From positions 1 through 20,816 of the IMG/VR virus record IMGVR_UViG_3300006119_000078: 20,816 nt of DNA; one strand, 5' to 3'. The first letter of the stretch is position 1. Every line of letters begins with the position of its first letter. Source of the stretch: a virus. The position numbers and the translations under genes are program-made. The notes beneath the pieces are model-generated. The model was not told where the DNA came from, searched no databases, and saw only the letters and a list, made by a program, of their open reading frames with translations. Positions 6,079 through 12,471 of the stretch are shown in pieces.

Positions 6079-6429
6079 ATGAGAGACCGCGTTATCGTCC
6101 GCTTCGACGACGCCCGTGGCACTGCTTGCGGCGTCTACCTCCACTGGCACGGCTACGCAGTTCTGGACTGGCTCAAGGAGGCAGCGCCTACCATGCGCAG
6201 GGGTGACGCCTCCTGCGCCAGCGCCCGCTTCGTCGGCTTTTGCTGCCAGAAGGTGCCCGGCGGCCTGTCTGTCGGCATCCTTCCGCCGGATCAATGCACG
6301 CTGGCAGAGGCCCAGTGGCAGGACAACGGAATGGTGATCGTCAATTGCTCGACGTGCGCTATTCAGGTTGCGCAAGGCCCAAACGACAAGCCCCACACCT
6401 ATGACGTAATCGAACTGGGAGAGTTCTGA
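6079..6429 (+). CDS. Conserved-type phage protein of unknown function
   Basis: The protein has 116 residues from the ATG at 6079, 7 nt after GGAGG; an in-frame GTG at 6073 overlaps the previous gene and is too close. The region VYLHWHGYAVLDWLKEAAP and the later FVGFCCQ resemble an uncharacterised family that is frequent in phages. Six Cys are present. No function is known to me for that family. Confidence 0.8.
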   Translation: MRDRVIVRFDDARGTACGVYLHWHGYAVLDWLKEAAPTMRRGDASCASARFVGFCCQKVPGGLSVGILPPDQCTLAEAQWQDNGMVIVNCSTCAIQVAQGPNDKPHTYDVIELGEF

Positions 6430-6599
6430 TGGACAATTTCACCGCCGTGATGATCGCTGAGGGCGTCGAGGAAGCTGACGAAGCAACCCAGATCGCTGCG
6501 TGGCAGCATCTGCACGATACCGGCCTTGCCTATGAGCTGCAGGGCTGGTTTGGCCGGGCAGCTCGAGATCTTGTGAACCGCGGCATCATCGCCGCCTAA
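6429..6599 (+). CDS. Tiny conserved-type phage protein
   Basis: A 56-residue protein whose ATG overlaps the upstream TGA by one base (TGATG). The C-terminal part (LHDTGLAYELQGWFGRAARD) matches the pattern of a small protein family that recurs in many phage early regions. The function is unknown. The acidic N-terminal helix and Gly/Arg-rich end suggest a compact helical hairpin. Confidence 0.78.
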   Translation: MDNFTAVMIAEGVEEADEATQIAAWQHLHDTGLAYELQGWFGRAARDLVNRGIIAA

Positions 6600-6609
6600 G
6601 GAGGACACA

Positions 6610-6885
6610 ATGCGCCGCAGCACTTCAACCAAGGTGGTGAGGAAGGTTCGCCGGCGCGGCACTCGCCCTGTCACGCTCACCGCAAAGCAATTCAAGGCTC
6701 TCATCGAACGCCACTCCTTCCGTGTGATCGATGCGGCTTGGATTTGCGACTGCGGGGAGCGGCAGGGCACGTACTGGGGGGTCAGGGGCGTAAAGGGCGC
6801 CCCTGCCCTTCTCCTCAAGGCCTTCGACCAAGGCCTGATCCCGCTCGAGTGGTTCGTCGAGCACGTCCACCGCGAGATCCCCTAG
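6610..6885 (+). CDS. Basic small protein of unknown function
   Basis: A 91-residue protein with a strong AAGGAGG before its start. The first 25 residues are very basic, then come CDCGE near residue 47 and an amphipathic C-terminus. It is the last gene of the rightward cluster. Its TAG shares the palindrome CTAG with the stop codon of the convergent gene at 6882. Confidence 0.75.
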   Translation: MRRSTSTKVVRKVRRRGTRPVTLTAKQFKALIERHSFRVIDAAWICDCGERQGTYWGVRGVKGAPALLLKAFDQGLIPLEWFVEHVHREIP

Positions 6886-7529
6886 AACGGACAGTCGTCC
6901 ACCACCGCGATGTCCGAGATGTCCTGATCGAGGTCGGTGTCCGACGTCTTGAGGTTGTTCAGGGGGTCGTCGATCTGGCTATCCGTCTTGATCACCGTGG
7001 CTCCGGGGAAGGCCAGCTTGGCGTACATTGTCGCCGTCTGCTGATCGACCAGAGCCGCAACCTCATCGAGCGACCAGACCACCTTCTTCCGGCCATCCGC
7101 AGCCACCTTGACCACATCATCGGGGTGCTTCACCACCACCAGCACAGCCCCGAAGTCCAGCACAGCCTCCCACTGCTCGACCGGCTTCCTGCTCTCGCCT
7201 GCAGCCTCAGCGGCCTTGTCGAGCGCGCGGTAGGCGCTGATCATCCGCTTGGTCTGTGTGCGCAGCTCCTCAAGATCCCCAGCCCAGATGGCCTGATTGG
7301 TCAGGTACCGCTGCCGGTCGAATTTCTCGCGCAGCTCAGCCCCGACCTTCATCCGGAGCGCACCGACGCCCCACTTATCCTCCATCGCCCGGATCACCAC
7401 CTTCATGTCATCGATGGCCTCGCTGCCGGCAATGTACAACCCGTAGGACGTCTGCCACGGAGCCGAGCCCGGCCTCGACGGGGGGAGGACAATGTTCGGG
7501 TTGCGCTTGCGCTGAAACGACTTGGCCAT
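6882..7529 (-). CDS. Phage protein of unknown function with SSB-like acidic tail
   Basis: The protein has 215 residues. The ATG at 7529 follows AAGGAG by 8 nt; an in-frame GTG 9 nt upstream lies inside that site. A basic N-terminus is followed by long helices (about residues 60-110) and a mixed alpha/beta part. The end (SDIAVVDDCPF) is acidic with a terminal Phe, like the protein-docking tails of SSB proteins. No OB-fold signature was recognised, so an SSB call is not made. It is the last gene of the long leftward operon. Confidence 0.75.
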   Translation of the reverse strand: MAKSFQRKRNPNIVLPPSRPGSAPWQTSYGLYIAGSEAIDDMKVVIRAMEDKWGVGALRMKVGAELREKFDRQRYLTNQAIWAGDLEELRTQTKRMISAYRALDKAAEAAGESRKPVEQWEAVLDFGAVLVVVKHPDDVVKVAADGRKKVVWSLDEVAALVDQQTATMYAKLAFPGATVIKTDSQIDDPLNNLKTSDTDLDQDISDIAVVDDCPF

Positions 7530-7921
7530 CAGTTGCACTCCTTAATCGCCCACGTTGCCCACTGCAGGGCGTCGGGGTGGTTCTCCATCAGATTGGTAAT
7601 GAACGCGCCGCCGGTGATCCGGCCATCCTTGTGCGCGAGGTGCCAGACCTTCTTCCGCGCCTTCGCATCATCCAGAAACAGCTTGTAGCTCTTCCAGCCA
7701 TCCCTCGACCACTCGGGTACGTGCACCAGCACCCACCGATCCTTCTTTGCCACATCGACCTCACCATCGTGCCGCATGTAGGCCCTGCCTCCGATCATGC
7801 GCGACAGCTTACCGGCCATTGCGTCCGCGCCCCCCTTCCGGCCATTGCGCCCACCGGCACGACGACCACCAGCACGATCATCCACACGACCGTCCACACG
7901 GCCATTCCTTCCTTCAGCCAT
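7529..7921 (-). CDS. Phage protein with Arg/Gly-rich N-terminus
   Basis: The protein has 130 residues from the ATG at 7921, 4 nt after GGAGG. Residues 4-35 are a low-complexity Arg/Gly/Asp repeat, often linked to RNA or DNA binding. The folded part, with WVLVHVPEWSRDGW and KARKKVWHLAHKDGR, has no recognised family. A later ATG (start MAGKLSRM) could give a shorter form without the repeat. Its TGA overlaps the next ATG as TGATG. Confidence 0.7.
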   Translation of the reverse strand: MAEGRNGRVDGRVDDRAGGRRAGGRNGRKGGADAMAGKLSRMIGGRAYMRHDGEVDVAKKDRWVLVHVPEWSRDGWKSYKLFLDDAKARKKVWHLAHKDGRITGGAFITNLMENHPDALQWATWAIKECN

Positions 7922-7952
7922 ACAACCTCCATCACATATCGCCTGCGCCAGC

Positions 7953-7972
7953 GGAAAGGGGGCGAAGCCCCC
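7953..7972 (-). terminator. Leader hairpin, terminator-like (minus strand)
   Basis: GGGGGC and GCCCCC close on TTC, followed by TTTCC on the minus strand. It lies about 30 nt before the gene at 7921. The U tract is short, so attenuation or mRNA protection is as likely as full termination. Confidence 0.4.
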
Positions 7973-8040
7973 GTGCGGGACGAGCCCCGTCAAGGGGCGA
8001 GATCACGCTTCCGCGCCCGGCGCGCTCAACTCCATATCCC

Positions 8041-8080
8041 TTATAGGTGCGCGTACCTCAGTACGCACCTTATAAAATAA
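8041..8080. repeat. Imperfect inverted repeat with an AT-rich flank
   Basis: TTATAGGTGC (8041-8050) faces GCACCTTATAA (8065-8075) around an inner GTAC-CTCA-GTAC. TATAAAATAA follows. It could be an operator overlapping a -10 region for leftward transcription. Confidence 0.45.
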
Positions 8081-8089
8081 GGTGGCCCC

Positions 8090-8251
8090 CTTCCGTTTTC
8101 GACTTCCGTGGTTTTTTCTTTTCTTTTCAATGAGTACGGAAGTCGCTTCCGCAGCTTCCGTGAGACTTCCGTAACGACTTCCGTGCAATGATTTCAATCA
8201 CTTAGAGATAGTAAGCACGCTTACTTCCGTGAGCTTCCGTGAGACTTCCGT
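8090..8251. repeat. Cluster of phased CTTCCGT repeats
   Basis: Plus-strand copies of CTTCCGT start at 8090, 8103, 8155, 8166, 8178, 8224, 8234 and 8245. A CTTCCGC variant is at 8146, and an inverted copy (ACGGAAG) is at 8136-8142. A further CTTCCGC lies at 8008. Most neighbours are 9-13 bp apart, close to one helical turn. The stretch 7922-8404 has no securely supported gene. The cluster fits a multi-site binding region for a phage regulator or replication protein. Confidence 0.8.
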
Positions 8252-8404
8252 GACCACTTTTGCCCCGTGCAGCAGGATGGCCGCGAAGCTGATCATGGCC
8301 AGCGGCGTCCACCACCACCTCTCCGGAAGGTACGTCAGGGCCTTGCCTGCCAGCCAGTAGGCTGCGGCTGTCGCTGCCAGATCGAGGATGGGGACTGCGG
8401 GCTC
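8198..8404 (-). pseudogene. In-frame hydrophobic extension after a TAG stop (possible small membrane protein)
   Basis: After the TAG of the gene at 8405, the same frame stays open for 68 codons and ends in TGA. It encodes two likely membrane segments: one around LDLAATAAAYWLAGKALTYL, the other around TPLAMISFAAILLHGAKVV after a WWW interface. No ATG, GTG or TTG precedes the first segment. The options are readthrough of TAG, initiation at a rare codon such as ATC or CTG, or a decayed fusion. The last residues are encoded by CTTCCGT repeats. Confidence 0.4.
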
Positions 8405-8671
8405 CTACTCCTTCGGAGCCTTGGTGATCCGCCCTGTCTTCTCGTCTCGGAAGAGGGCGTTGCGGACCTTGTTGTCGAGCTCGACAATCTGGTCCTTCTG
8501 CATGCGCACGCGGATCGACAGCTTGCTGTTCTCCAGCCGGCTGTTCCTCAGGTCGTCCTTGAGCTTTCGGATCTCCCGATCCTTGTCGATGACGTGCTGC
8601 AAGAGGTTCCTGACGGACTCTTGAAGCTCGGCCAGCTTCTTATTGGGGAAGATGGTGTCCAGAATGCTCAT
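8405..8671 (-). CDS. Coiled-coil protein of unknown function
   Basis: An 88-residue protein with a GCAGGAGA site 6 nt before the ATG. Residues 12-70 form a long heptad-patterned coiled coil (for example LAELQESVRNLLQHVIDKD), followed by a short basic tail. The stop is TAG, inside a 6-bp hairpin (GGCTCC/GGAGCC), and the frame stays open beyond it. If read through, the product would be a coiled coil fused to a membrane domain. Confidence 0.78.
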   Translation of the reverse strand: MSILDTIFPNKKLAELQESVRNLLQHVIDKDREIRKLKDDLRNSRLENSKLSIRVRMQKDQIVELDNKVRNALFRDEKTGRITKAPKE

Positions 8672-8695
8672 GCGCGTCTCCTGCCTTCTCTCACT

Positions 8696-9115
8696 TCATT
8701 CCGTGATCGACTTGAAGAGGGTTGTGCCGATCAGCACCACGCTCTCGCGGTCGAGGGGGTCGCCCCTGTCGTATCGTCCACCCACGCCTTCGGTGAAGGT
8801 CGCGGGGATCTTCACGTAGGCCAGATCGTCCGTCCACTGCACGAACAGCGCGGTGTTGAAGCCCTTCTTGCTCCAATCAAGCAGCGCGTCGTACTTGCCC
8901 CGCCCCAGCATGTACGTCTCGTACTTGTTGCGGGTGTTCGAACGCTTCTTGATCTCGACGATGGCCTTGGGCTTGCCCTCGGTGTGGAACAGAAAGTCGG
9001 CGCGGCTGTTCTGGGGCAGCTTGATGTATTCGGACTTCAGGTGCTTCCCGATCCTTTCCGCGATGATCAATTCCGCGTCGAGATCGGCCTGCGTTTCGTA
9101 CCGGGGACGTGCCAT
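8696..9115 (-). CDS. PD-(D/E)XK-type nuclease-like protein
   Basis: The protein has 139 residues from the ATG at 9115, 7 nt after GGAG. Residues 38-57 carry the motif of the PD-(D/E)XK superfamily: D40 in SRADFLFHT, then E54-x-K56 in AIVEIKKR on the next strand. E15 in the first helix could complete the site. A helix and the strand TALFVQWTDDLAYV follow, as in this fold. It is most likely a small endonuclease or resolvase-like enzyme. The target is unknown, and inactivity cannot be excluded. Confidence 0.72.
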   Translation of the reverse strand: MARPRYETQADLDAELIIAERIGKHLKSEYIKLPQNSRADFLFHTEGKPKAIVEIKKRSNTRNKYETYMLGRGKYDALLDWSKKGFNTALFVQWTDDLAYVKIPATFTEGVGGRYDRGDPLDRESVVLIGTTLFKSITE

Positions 9116-9167
9116 TTGTATCTCCGTTCTTTCGCCAGATGTACCATAAGCACCCAATTGGTACAAT

Positions 9168-9338
9168 CTATTGACCAGTTGGGCGGTTTTTCAGGTTCGC
9201 CTGCGCCCGCGGGACGAACGACTGGACGACGCTGCCCTGATCCCACTGGCCTGTTTCGATAGCCACCGCGCACGGCCGCCCCCAGACCTTGCTGGCAAGG
9301 CATAGCCGGCGCGCTTCCTTCATAACCTCTTCGCTCAA
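9168..9338 (-). CDS. Tiny protein, TTG start
   Basis: A 56-residue frame that starts with TTG, 8 nt after GGGGAG and overlapping the upstream TGA as TTGA. An ATG five codons later has poor spacing. The sequence is balanced, with two Cys, two Trp and a basic end. It ends in TAG. No family was recognised. The coupled overlap supports it as a real gene. Confidence 0.55.
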   Translation of the reverse strand: MSEEVMKEARRLCLASKVWGRPCAVAIETGQWDQGSVVQSFVPRAQANLKNRPTGQ

Positions 9339-9490
9339 TTGAGGTGCTCCCCAGCCTCGATCTGCCGCGCCGTCTGCTCACGGCCGTGCTTCCTGAACCA
9401 GCGGGCGATTCGCTCCCGCTCCTCGAGCCGCGCCGCGACTGCTGCAGACGCAGCCACGGTGGCGATAAATTCGTTTTTGTCCTCGGTCAT
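9335..9490 (-). CDS. Small protein with RIA-W-RK-GEH module
   Basis: A 51-residue protein with ATG at 9490 overlapping the upstream TGA (ATGA). An alanine-rich first half is followed by ERERIARWFRKHGRE and the end IEAGEHLN. The same C-terminal pattern occurs in the genes at 10268 and 10477. The pattern is common in small phage proteins, and its role is unknown. Confidence 0.68.
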   Translation of the reverse strand: MTEDKNEFIATVAASAAVAARLEERERIARWFRKHGREQTARQIEAGEHLN

Positions 9491-9714
9491 GCCTTTTCCG
9501 GTGTGCGGGTTGCGGGGTATATCCCCCTGCTCGCGCGCTTGATCTGGGACAAGCAGTTTTTGACCGCCCGCCGATTCGCCTCATTTGGCGTCAGGGGCAG
9601 GATCGCGACGAGATGGCCATCCACCCTCACCTTGACGTGCCGAGAGCCCTCCACGAGCTCCCACGGGCGTCCTGAGGCCTCTAAGGCCGATATGATCTGC
9701 TTATCGATCTTCAT
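9487..9714 (-). CDS. HicA-like small protein
   Basis: The protein has 75 residues from the ATG at 9714, 6 nt after GGGAGG. The layout (N-terminal helix, GSRHVKVRVDGHLVAILP, then a basic helix) recalls the small double-stranded-RNA-binding-like fold of HicA toxins, including a His after the Gly-Ser turn. No HicB partner is adjacent, so a toxin role is doubtful; phages carry many orphan proteins of this shape. This assignment rests on pattern only. Confidence 0.6.
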   Translation of the reverse strand: MKIDKQIISALEASGRPWELVEGSRHVKVRVDGHLVAILPLTPNEANRRAVKNCLSQIKRASRGIYPATRTPEKA

Positions 9715-9919
9715 CGATGACCTCCCAGCCCAGCGCCTCGAGCGCGATGTCGCACATGTCGCTTGCGGGGCACAGGACGTCTGCATCGACCAGCACGATC
9801 TTCCTCAGCGCCTTCTCAAGGGACAAGATGCGCATCGCGGCATCGAAGCAGAGGTGCTCTGCGCCTTCCGCCCCGAAGGTGGCGCAGTCCATCAGCTTCT
9901 CGACGAGATCCTTTTCCAC
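9701..9919 (-). CDS. Small acidic protein, GTG start
   Basis: The protein has 72 residues from a GTG at 9919, preceded by AGGGGG. It is helical and acidic with several Cys (for example ADVLCPASDMCDI). Its end overlaps the start of the gene at 9714 by 14 nt. No family was recognised. Confidence 0.65.
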   Translation of the reverse strand: MEKDLVEKLMDCATFGAEGAEHLCFDAAMRILSLEKALRKIVLVDADVLCPASDMCDIALEALGWEVIDEDR

Positions 9920-9921
9920 GC

Positions 9922-10086
9922 CTACCCCCTGACCTTGAGATTGTGCAGCTCGAACCTCTTGTCCGGACACATCTTGTGCAGCAGCGCGACCAGCCACCGC
10001 GCCTTGTCCTCGCTGACAAAGGCCGGCTCGATGATGTCCGCGCCCGTCCCCTCCTTGTAGGACCACTGGATCACCCAGACGTTCAT
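9922..10086 (-). CDS. Tiny protein of unknown function
   Basis: The protein has 54 residues from the ATG at 10086, which overlaps the upstream TGA (ATGA); a GGGGAGG site lies upstream. It begins with the beta strand MNVWVIQWSYKEG, followed by an amphipathic helix and a basic end. The pattern strand-helix-strand suggests a small alpha/beta domain. No family was recognised. Confidence 0.68.
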   Translation of the reverse strand: MNVWVIQWSYKEGTGADIIEPAFVSEDKARWLVALLHKMCPDKRFELHNLKVRG

Positions 10087-10271
10087 TTGCCCTTCCTCCC
10101 CAAGTCGTAGATGGCGGTGAGCAGCGTCAAGATGCCCACAATCGGCAAGAGGATCGGCCACAAGAGGCTCAGGGGCGCAAGGGCCAGCTCGTCAACATCA
10201 AGCCTGCCTGCCACATAGGCTGTGGCCAGCGCCACTGTCGCATAGACGGCGATTACGATTGCGATGCTCAT
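10083..10271 (-). CDS. Small two-span membrane protein
   Basis: A 62-residue protein with two hydrophobic stretches. Residues 2-21 are MSIAIVIAVYATVALATAYV-like, and about 33-56 centre on LLWPILLPIVGILTLLTAI. A short acidic linker (GRLDVDE) joins them, and the tail is basic. The start overlaps the upstream stop (ATGA) and follows GGGGAG by 8 nt. It could be an inner-membrane accessory protein; a holin role is less likely so far from the lysis genes. Confidence 0.72.
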   Translation of the reverse strand: MSIAIVIAVYATVALATAYVAGRLDVDELALAPLSLLWPILLPIVGILTLLTAIYDLGRKGK

Positions 10272-10480
10272 TTCAGATGCTCCCCATCCTCGATCTTCTT
10301 GGCGATCTGCGTGTAACCGTGCTTCCGCAGCCATGCGGCGATCTCGGCCTCGGTCTCCTGCCGGATGCTCTCGATGCGCGCACGCTGCTCCTGCCAGCGG
10401 TCGGTCATCCGCATCAGTTTCCAATACAGCTCGCCCACCCACTCCTCGAGGCGCGCGATCTCGGCCCGGCTGTCGCTCAT
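10268..10480 (-). CDS. Helical protein with RIA-W-RK-GEH module
   Basis: A 70-residue, fully helical protein. The first half is a coiled coil with aromatic residues (LEEWVGELYWKLMRMTDRW). The second half has ETEAEIAAWLRKHGYTQIAK and ends in IEDGEHLK, the module shared with the genes at 9335 and 10477. The start overlaps the upstream TGA (ATGA) and follows GAGGAG. Confidence 0.72.
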   Translation of the reverse strand: MSDSRAEIARLEEWVGELYWKLMRMTDRWQEQRARIESIRQETEAEIAAWLRKHGYTQIAKKIEDGEHLK

Positions 10481-10713
10481 TGCCAGTGCTCCTCGTCAAT
10501 GATTGCGGCGGCGATGGTCGTGGGCGACTGGTCGCAGATTTCCGCATTGTTCTTGCGCAGCCAGTCCGCGATGCGCTCACGCTCCTGCTTGCGGCCCTCA
10601 GCCAGCAGGCCAGTGCCGCAGTCGGCCATGAAGGACAACGTGCTGCTCTGCCAAGTGAACTCAGCCTCCTGCTCGCTCAGGCCCTCGACGGTGTCATATG
10701 GTTCGTCGCTCAC
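10477..10713 (-). CDS. Small acidic protein with RIA-W-RK-GEH module
   Basis: The protein has 78 residues from a GTG at 10713, 8 nt after AGGAG and overlapping the upstream TGA (GTGA). The N-terminal half is acidic. Then come ERERIADWLRKNN and an IAAAIIDEEHWQ ending, a longer variant of the module in the genes at 9335 and 10268. The function is unknown. Confidence 0.7.
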   Translation of the reverse strand: MSDEPYDTVEGLSEQEAEFTWQSSTLSFMADCGTGLLAEGRKQERERIADWLRKNNAEICDQSPTTIAAAIIDEEHWQ

Positions 10714-10838
10714 CACCACCACTCCTCTGGATCTTCCCGCTCCTGCGGCGGGAGGACGTTCGGCTTGGTCGTGGCCAGCCAGCCTGCCGCGCACAGCACG
10801 GCCACGATGACGGCGAGCAGCCAGTGGTTGCTCGTCAT
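10710..10838 (-). CDS. Tiny single-span membrane protein
   Basis: A 42-residue frame with ATG at 10838, 8 nt after GGGAG and overlapping the upstream TGA (ATGA). Residues 5-24 are a membrane span (HWLLAVIVAVLCAAGWLA), and the polar tail ends in three Trp. The Cys in the span lacks a proper lipobox, because the residue before it is Leu. The TGG run that encodes WWW also provides the GTG start of the next gene. Confidence 0.62.
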   Translation of the reverse strand: MTSNHWLLAVIVAVLCAAGWLATTKPNVLPPQEREDPEEWWW

Positions 10839-11155
10839 TGCCGCTTCTCCCACAGGTCGATGGCGAGAAGGGCGGCCCGTATAGAGTGGAAATCATCCCA
10901 GTCGCCTGTTCGGAAGTTATTCGCGTCCTCCATACCGCTCTCCTCGAAAATCTGCGCACAGGCCTCGCGCACGAGCAGCAGCTTGGGGTCCACAGGCGGC
11001 TGCTCGTGCTTCAGGATCATGTCACAGAGGGCGCGGTACGCGCTGTGGGCGCACGAGCGGTACAATTGGAGCAAGGTGTGCGGGCTTTTATCAGCCCATC
11101 CACTCCGCTTCCCGGCCTCGATCAGCACCCACTCGGGCATCGTTTCGTCGCTCAT
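10835..11155 (-). CDS. Small protein of unknown function
   Basis: The protein has 106 residues from the ATG at 11155, with GGGGGA upstream. It is helical and soluble, with an acidic middle (MEDANNFRTGDWDDFHS). The start shares one base with the upstream TAA (TAATG), and the end overlaps the next ATG. No family was recognised. Confidence 0.72.
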   Translation of the reverse strand: MSDETMPEWVLIEAGKRSGWADKSPHTLLQLYRSCAHSAYRALCDMILKHEQPPVDPKLLLVREACAQIFEESGMEDANNFRTGDWDDFHSIRAALLAIDLWEKRQ

Positions 11156-11490
11156 TACGCGTCCCCCGTGCGGCTGTAGCTGACCTGCCCGCCGTCCTTG
11201 TAGTAGACGCAGGCGTAGGGCTTGCCGGGCTCGGCCCAATGCTCCTTGTAGTCCTCGATGGGCGTGCCGTAGATCATGGGCGTCTCCATGCCGTCCTCCC
11301 AAGCGCGGCTCCAGCGGGTGCCGCAGCACTCGCAGTCAACCTCGTAGTCATCGTCGAAGTAGATGCCGATTTCCTGCGCCCTCTCGTCAGCATCCTTGGG
11401 GCTGTCGGCCTCGATGAAGACGTTGTGGGCCACGCGGTCATTGACGATGAAGCCGCCGCCCGAGTTGTTCTGGTTGTATTGAAAAAACAT
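11155..11490 (-). CDS. Small phage protein with Cys motif
   Basis: The protein has 111 residues from the ATG at 11490, 6 nt after AAGGAGC. It begins MFFQYNQNNSGGGF, contains the helix DADERAQEIGIYF, and then carries CECCGTRW, a likely metal site. This layout is familiar from small, uncharacterised phage proteins of the T4-like and other groups. No biochemical role is known to me. Confidence 0.8.
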   Translation of the reverse strand: MFFQYNQNNSGGGFIVNDRVAHNVFIEADSPKDADERAQEIGIYFDDDYEVDCECCGTRWSRAWEDGMETPMIYGTPIEDYKEHWAEPGKPYACVYYKDGGQVSYSRTGDA

Positions 11491-11503
11491 TGCTTTGCTC
11501 CTT

Positions 11504-11590
11504 CTAAAATCTGATCTCATCATCCCGCCACTCGTAAACGTCGATCCCGAAGTTCACCCACAGCCAGTGGCGCAGCGCGGGCGGGATCAT
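11504..11590 (-). CDS. Possible 28-residue protein
   Basis: The ATG at 11590 overlaps the upstream TGA (ATGA), and the frame ends in TAG just before the next gene's ribosome binding site. The peptide is rich in Trp and acidic residues (RHWLWVNFGIDVYEWRDD). It fits the packing of the operon, but its length makes it uncertain. Confidence 0.45.
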   Translation of the reverse strand: MIPPALRHWLWVNFGIDVYEWRDDEIRF

Positions 11591-11790
11591 TGGTCTGCCT
11601 TTCCCGCGAGGGCGGCGCGGGCGACATTTGCCCATGTGGACGATGCGCCCATGTTGTGATGGTCAAGATAGATAATAGCCCGCAACGCCTCCCGCAGCCG
11701 CGCGTTCTCCGCCTCCAGTTGCTTGACGCGGTCGGCGGCCTCCTTGCACCCAACGCAGAAGTTGGTGCGGATGTTGTCCATATCGCTCAC
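11587..11790 (-). CDS. Small coiled-coil protein
   Basis: A 67-residue protein with a GTG start overlapping the upstream TGA (GTGA), preceded by AAGG. An N-terminal FCVGCKEAAD with a CxxC leads into a heptad coiled coil (VKQLEAENARLREALRA). It resembles many short phage accessory proteins and the neighbour at 11787. The function is unknown. Confidence 0.7.
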   Translation of the reverse strand: MSDMDNIRTNFCVGCKEAADRVKQLEAENARLREALRAIIYLDHHNMGASSTWANVARAALAGKADQ

Positions 11791-12038
11791 TGCTCTGCCT
11801 TTCCTGCTTGGTAGGCTATGATGTCACGGTGCAGCTTTTCCAGCCGCTCGATGCGCCTTTGGCGTATGCCGTTTTCCTTTTGTAGCCGCACGTTCTCCGC
11901 CTCCACCTCGGCCAGACGGGCGGACAGGGCTGCGAGCGTGTCGGCGGCTTTGTCTGCCACCATCCCCGCTATTTCTGGGTACGGATGCCTTAGATGCTCA
12001 ATCAGTTCGGCCACATCGGCCTGTGTGGTGCTGGTCAT
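11787..12038 (-). CDS. Small coiled-coil protein
   Basis: An 83-residue protein with a strong GAGGAGGAC before its ATG, which overlaps the upstream TGA. Helical throughout: an acidic first half (VAELIEHLRHPYPEIAG) and a coiled coil ending in RRIERLEKLHRDIIAY. The LAEVEAENVRLQKEN segment parallels that of the next gene downstream, which suggests duplication. Confidence 0.73.
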   Translation of the reverse strand: MTSTTQADVAELIEHLRHPYPEIAGMVADKAADTLAALSARLAEVEAENVRLQKENGIRQRRIERLEKLHRDIIAYQAGKAEQ

Positions 12039-12289
12039 GCTTGGTCCTCCTCAATTCCAAGGGCTTCCCGAAGTTTCGCCTGCGCGTCAGCCTTCCCGTA
12101 TTCGTAAGCGGCGTTGATCATTGACGCGATCTTGAGGCCAAGGTCGAGGCTGTCGCCGGGCAGGTCTATCGGCCCCCGCCCGAACGATACCGTGTAGCCA
12201 TAGCTATCGAATATCCCGACCGAATTGGCAGGTTTCAACTTGTTGTTCGCGTTGCTGCGAACGGCGGCGGTGACGGGAAACAGGATCAC
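12035..12289 (-). CDS. Small protein of unknown function, GTG start
   Basis: An 84-residue protein starting with a GTG that overlaps the upstream TGA (GTGA). No clear Shine-Dalgarno sequence is seen, so reinitiation is likely. A short basic and beta-rich first half is followed by the helix LGLKIASMINAAYEYGKADA and an acidic end. No family was recognised. Confidence 0.65.
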   Translation of the reverse strand: MILFPVTAAVRSNANNKLKPANSVGIFDSYGYTVSFGRGPIDLPGDSLDLGLKIASMINAAYEYGKADAQAKLREALGIEEDQA

Positions 12290-12471
12290 AGCCCCAGCCC
12301 CCAGCAGATAACGGCCACCGGGATCAGCAGCGTGAAGGCGACAGTCAGCAGGGTCAGCAGCTTGGTGGTGCGCGGCGTGCGCGGATCGTCCTCAAGGCAT
12401 ACCAGCACGGTGATGACGCACCCCAGCACGATCAGGGCGCTGAACACGAGGGGTTGGATGCTGTGGGTCAT
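12286..12471 (-). CDS. Small two-span membrane protein
   Basis: A 61-residue protein with GGAGG 7 nt before its ATG. Two membrane spans are clear: residues 8-26 (LVFSALIVLGCVITVLVCL) and 39-59 (LLTLLTVAFTLLIPVAVICW). The linker EDDPRTPRTTK is polar. The start shares one base with the upstream TAA (TAATG). Function is unknown. Confidence 0.75.
   Translation of the reverse strand: MTHSIQPLVFSALIVLGCVITVLVCLEDDPRTPRTTKLLTLLTVAFTLLIPVAVICWGLGL

Noticed and set aside
8003-8197. 64-codon frame with a TTG start
   Set aside because: It is made largely of CTTCCGT repeats read as codons, with no ribosome binding site.
8090-8251. CRISPR array or coding repeat
   Set aside because: The repeat is only 7 bp and the gaps are too short and irregular for spacers.
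6738-9262. Long plus-strand frames at 6738-7688, 7256-8080 and 8267-9262
   Set aside because: All lie opposite minus-strand genes with Shine-Dalgarno sequences and recognisable features, and none has a family motif.
9487-9714. HicAB toxin-antitoxin system
   Set aside because: Only a HicA-like pattern is visible, and no HicB-like gene lies next to it.
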